Below, piece by piece: positions 62,345-64,000 of a stretch of 64,000 nt of DNA. Made by a program: the position numbers and the translations under genes. How positions within the stretch are numbered: the stretch's first letter is position 1; each line of letters starts with the position of its first letter. Source of the DNA: Diadophis punctatus similis (Eukaryota > Chordata > Lepidosauria > Squamata > Dipsadidae). The notes under the pieces were generated by a model that saw nothing but the letters and a program-made list of their open reading frames with translations, did not search any database and was not told the origin of the DNA. The stretch covers positions 751,287-815,286 of the forward strand of contig JALIGW010000032.1 of the NCBI GenBank assembly GCA_023053685.1, given 5' to 3'.

Positions 62345-63625
62345 GTCCTTGGTGCTCTCTGAGCTTGGTTGTTTTCTTGCATACGTTTCATTACTAAACT
62401 AGGTAACATCATCAGTGCTAGAAGAGAATGAGGTTTATATACAATAGCTTGCCCTGTCAATCTTAGTGGACTTTTGTTTTCTTCTTGGTGGTTCCTTAAT
62501 TAGGCTGCTGTTTTCTGTTGTTTGTTTGTCTGTGTTAGTAAATTCCTTGATTGGGGTATTGTTTACAGCTTGGTTGTTGGTCTAGTGCAGGGGTCGGCAA
62601 TCTTAAAAACTCAAAGAGCCATTTGGACCCATTTCCCAGAGAAAACAAAACACCCGAAGCCGCAAAACCTGGGTGGGCGTGGCCAACTCGATGTCACTCC
62701 CAGTGACCCCGCCCCCAGCTACGCCTACCCAGGTTTTGTGGCTGTTACTTTTCTATGAGAAAAAGGTATCTCTCTCTCTTTTCCCTCCCTTATCTCTCTC
62801 TTTCTCCCATCTCTCTTTCTCTCATCTCTCTCTTTCTCCCTCTCTCTCCCCTTGTCTCTCTGTATGATCGCCAACCCCGGCTTCTCTTAAGGTGACCCTC
62901 CTCCCCTTCTCGCGACTCCCTGCTGGCTGTGTCACGCGCGGGGAGACCCTCGCAAAAGCGCAGCTGCTCGCTTAAGGAGGGTCTTTGGACGTGGCTTCTG
63001 TCCTGCCCTAAGAATCCGGCCATTGCCTTGCCGTGTCCCGTCCCATCAAACCCCCCCGCAGCTCTTTGCTTCCTGCCGCTTCAGGCTGGAGCTCACGTCC
63101 TCCCCGCTCGGCCGAAGATCGGGGGGGGGACACAGCAAGGCAATGGCCGGATCCTTACGGAAGGAGAGAAGCCACATCCAAATACCCTCCTTAAGCGAGA
63201 AACCGCCCACCCTCTGCAGCTTCTTGCTTCCAAAAGGAAGGTTCTCACTTCTCCGCGGCTTCCAAGAGGGTCTCCCCGTGCATGCACACCCTACTGGCCC
63301 TGCCACAGCCAGTCAGGGAGTCACGAGAGGGGGAGGAGCGTTGCCTGAAGGGAAGTCTCTGCCGGGGGTAACTATGTTCCTCAACAAGCGCCAGAGAAAC
63401 AGCCCTGCCGCTTCTCCATTCCCGCCATCTCCCGTACCGTCTCAGGCCAGGTGATGGAGGGGGGCGAGGCCAGCCAGTGATGGGACAGGGAGCCACAGCA
63501 GGGGGCCCAAAGAGCCACATGTGGCTCGCGAGCCACAATTTCCGACCCTTGGTCTAGTGTAAATCTTGGTGATGAGCTCAGCTTATCTGGGTGTTGATTG
63601 CTGGTGAGGATGTGTTTATGTATTT
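62345..63625 (-). mobile_element. Possible Penelope-like 3' region split by a hAT element
   Basis: CTTGGTGCTCTCTGAGCTTG and TTTCATTACTAAACTAGGTA match the shared phrase in reverse. It continues to GGTCTAGTG at 62587 and resumes after the hAT element with TAAATCTTGGTGATGAGCTC and GCTTATCTGGGTGTTGATTG. Confidence 0.5.
62588..63551. mobile_element. hAT element (CAGGGGTCGGCAA), 964 bp, with TSD
   Basis: Left end CAGGGGTCGGCAATCTTAAA, right end CACAATTTCCGACCCTTG. Perfect duplication GTCTAGTG at 62580-62587 and 63552-63559. 'AAAGAGCCA' phrases lie just inside both ends. The interior is GC-rich with a large inverted repeat (about 62935-63280). The overlapping frames of 139 and 143 codons lie in this cargo and lack domains. 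Confidence 0.93.
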
Positions 63626-63639
63626 CTCTTTGATCCCAC

Positions 63640-63775
63640 TCAAGAAGGGTAGAGATTTTAGCACAGTTTTTAATAATATTTTAAGGTTGGTTTGTTTTAA
63701 TCTTTTAATTATTTTTCACCCTCCTGGGGAGAAGGGTGGCATGGAAATTTAATAAATAAATAGATAATAAATAAT
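63640..63775 (+). mobile_element. L2-like LINE 3' tail
   Basis: TTTTTCACCCTCCTGGGGAG, AAGGGTGGCATGGAAATTTA and an AATAAATAAATAG tail. Confidence 0.65.
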
Positions 63776-63815
63776 AAGCAGAGATTAACATCAAGATTAA
63801 CACTAGACTAGCAAA

Positions 63816-64000
63816 AAGGGCAGACAAGGAATAATGGATGGAAACTGATCAAGAAGAGATTCAACCTGGAAATAAGGAGGAACTTTCTGACAGTGAGAAC
63901 GATCAACCAGTGGAACAGAAGTTGCCTTCGGAAGTTGTGGGAGCTTCAACACTTGAGACTTTCAAGACGAAATTTGACTGCCATTTGTCGGAAATGGTGT
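63816..64000 (+). mobile_element. CR1 LINE 3' end, cut by the window edge
   Basis: GACAAGGAATAATGGATGGA, then RFNLEIRRNFLTVRTINQWN-type codons and ACTGCCATTTGTCGGAAATG. Very like the fragment at 223-480. Confidence 0.88.

Noticed and set aside
62929..63454. 139 and 143 codon frames
   Set aside because: They cover the inverted-repeat cargo of a hAT element in two frames at once. No domain and no splice context.

Overview
This window looks like non-coding chromosomal DNA from a squamate reptile, most likely an advanced (colubroid) snake. The evidence is the repeat set: a tRNA-derived SINE matching the Sauria SINE (55276-55623), dozens of CR1 LINE 3' ends, L2-like LINEs with a YADD reverse transcriptase motif, LINE tails running straight into (AATAG)n pentamers (a pattern I recall being described for snake L3/CR1 elements), a 1.46 kb (GATA)n tract of the Bkm type, and a very heavy microsatellite load. 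I found no host gene with a believable exon series, no tRNA or rRNA gene and no CRISPR array. The long open frames are low-complexity repeats or transposon sequence.

Layout. 1-7 kb: CR1 fragments, hAT-type elements, a 480 bp CCTT tract, and a 1.2 kb hAT-like element (4936-6134) that carries a coiled-coil coding fragment and was later hit by a LINE. 7-13 kb: a nested stack of miniature transposons, TTTA and CTC microsatellites, and SINEs. 13-18 kb: the GATA array abutting an L2 reverse transcriptase fragment, then two hAT elements. 18-26 kb: a CR1 copy broken by a hAT element and a SINE, an L2 3' end, pentamer arrays, and a tandemly repeated possibly Penelope-derived segment. 26-36 kb: large purine/pyrimidine tracts, a 65-bp minisatellite built from the inside of a SINE, and two hAT elements of the TAAGGTGACC family with 8-bp target duplications, one carrying a CpG-rich cargo. 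36-48 kb: a CR1 cluster with three 136-bp near-perfect palindromic elements, a 315-bp insertion with a 5-bp duplication, and a solo LTR inside a GAAA microsatellite. 48-55 kb: about 2.2 kb of mostly unassigned sequence, then a tandem duplication whose two copies act as empty sites for each other's transposon (a hAT palindrome in one, a piggyBac element in the other), and an interstitial (TTAGGG)n tract. 55-64 kb: the Sauria SINE, LINEs with readable C-terminal ORF2, a hAT element with a nested solo LTR, and a 964-bp hAT element with an inverted-repeat cargo.

These elements do not form a pathway. The window is best read as a record of repeated insertion, nesting and microsatellite growth. Family names come from recognised motifs and general knowledge, without database comparison. 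Boundaries with target-site duplications are exact to a base or two; other boundaries are good to about 10-30 bases.
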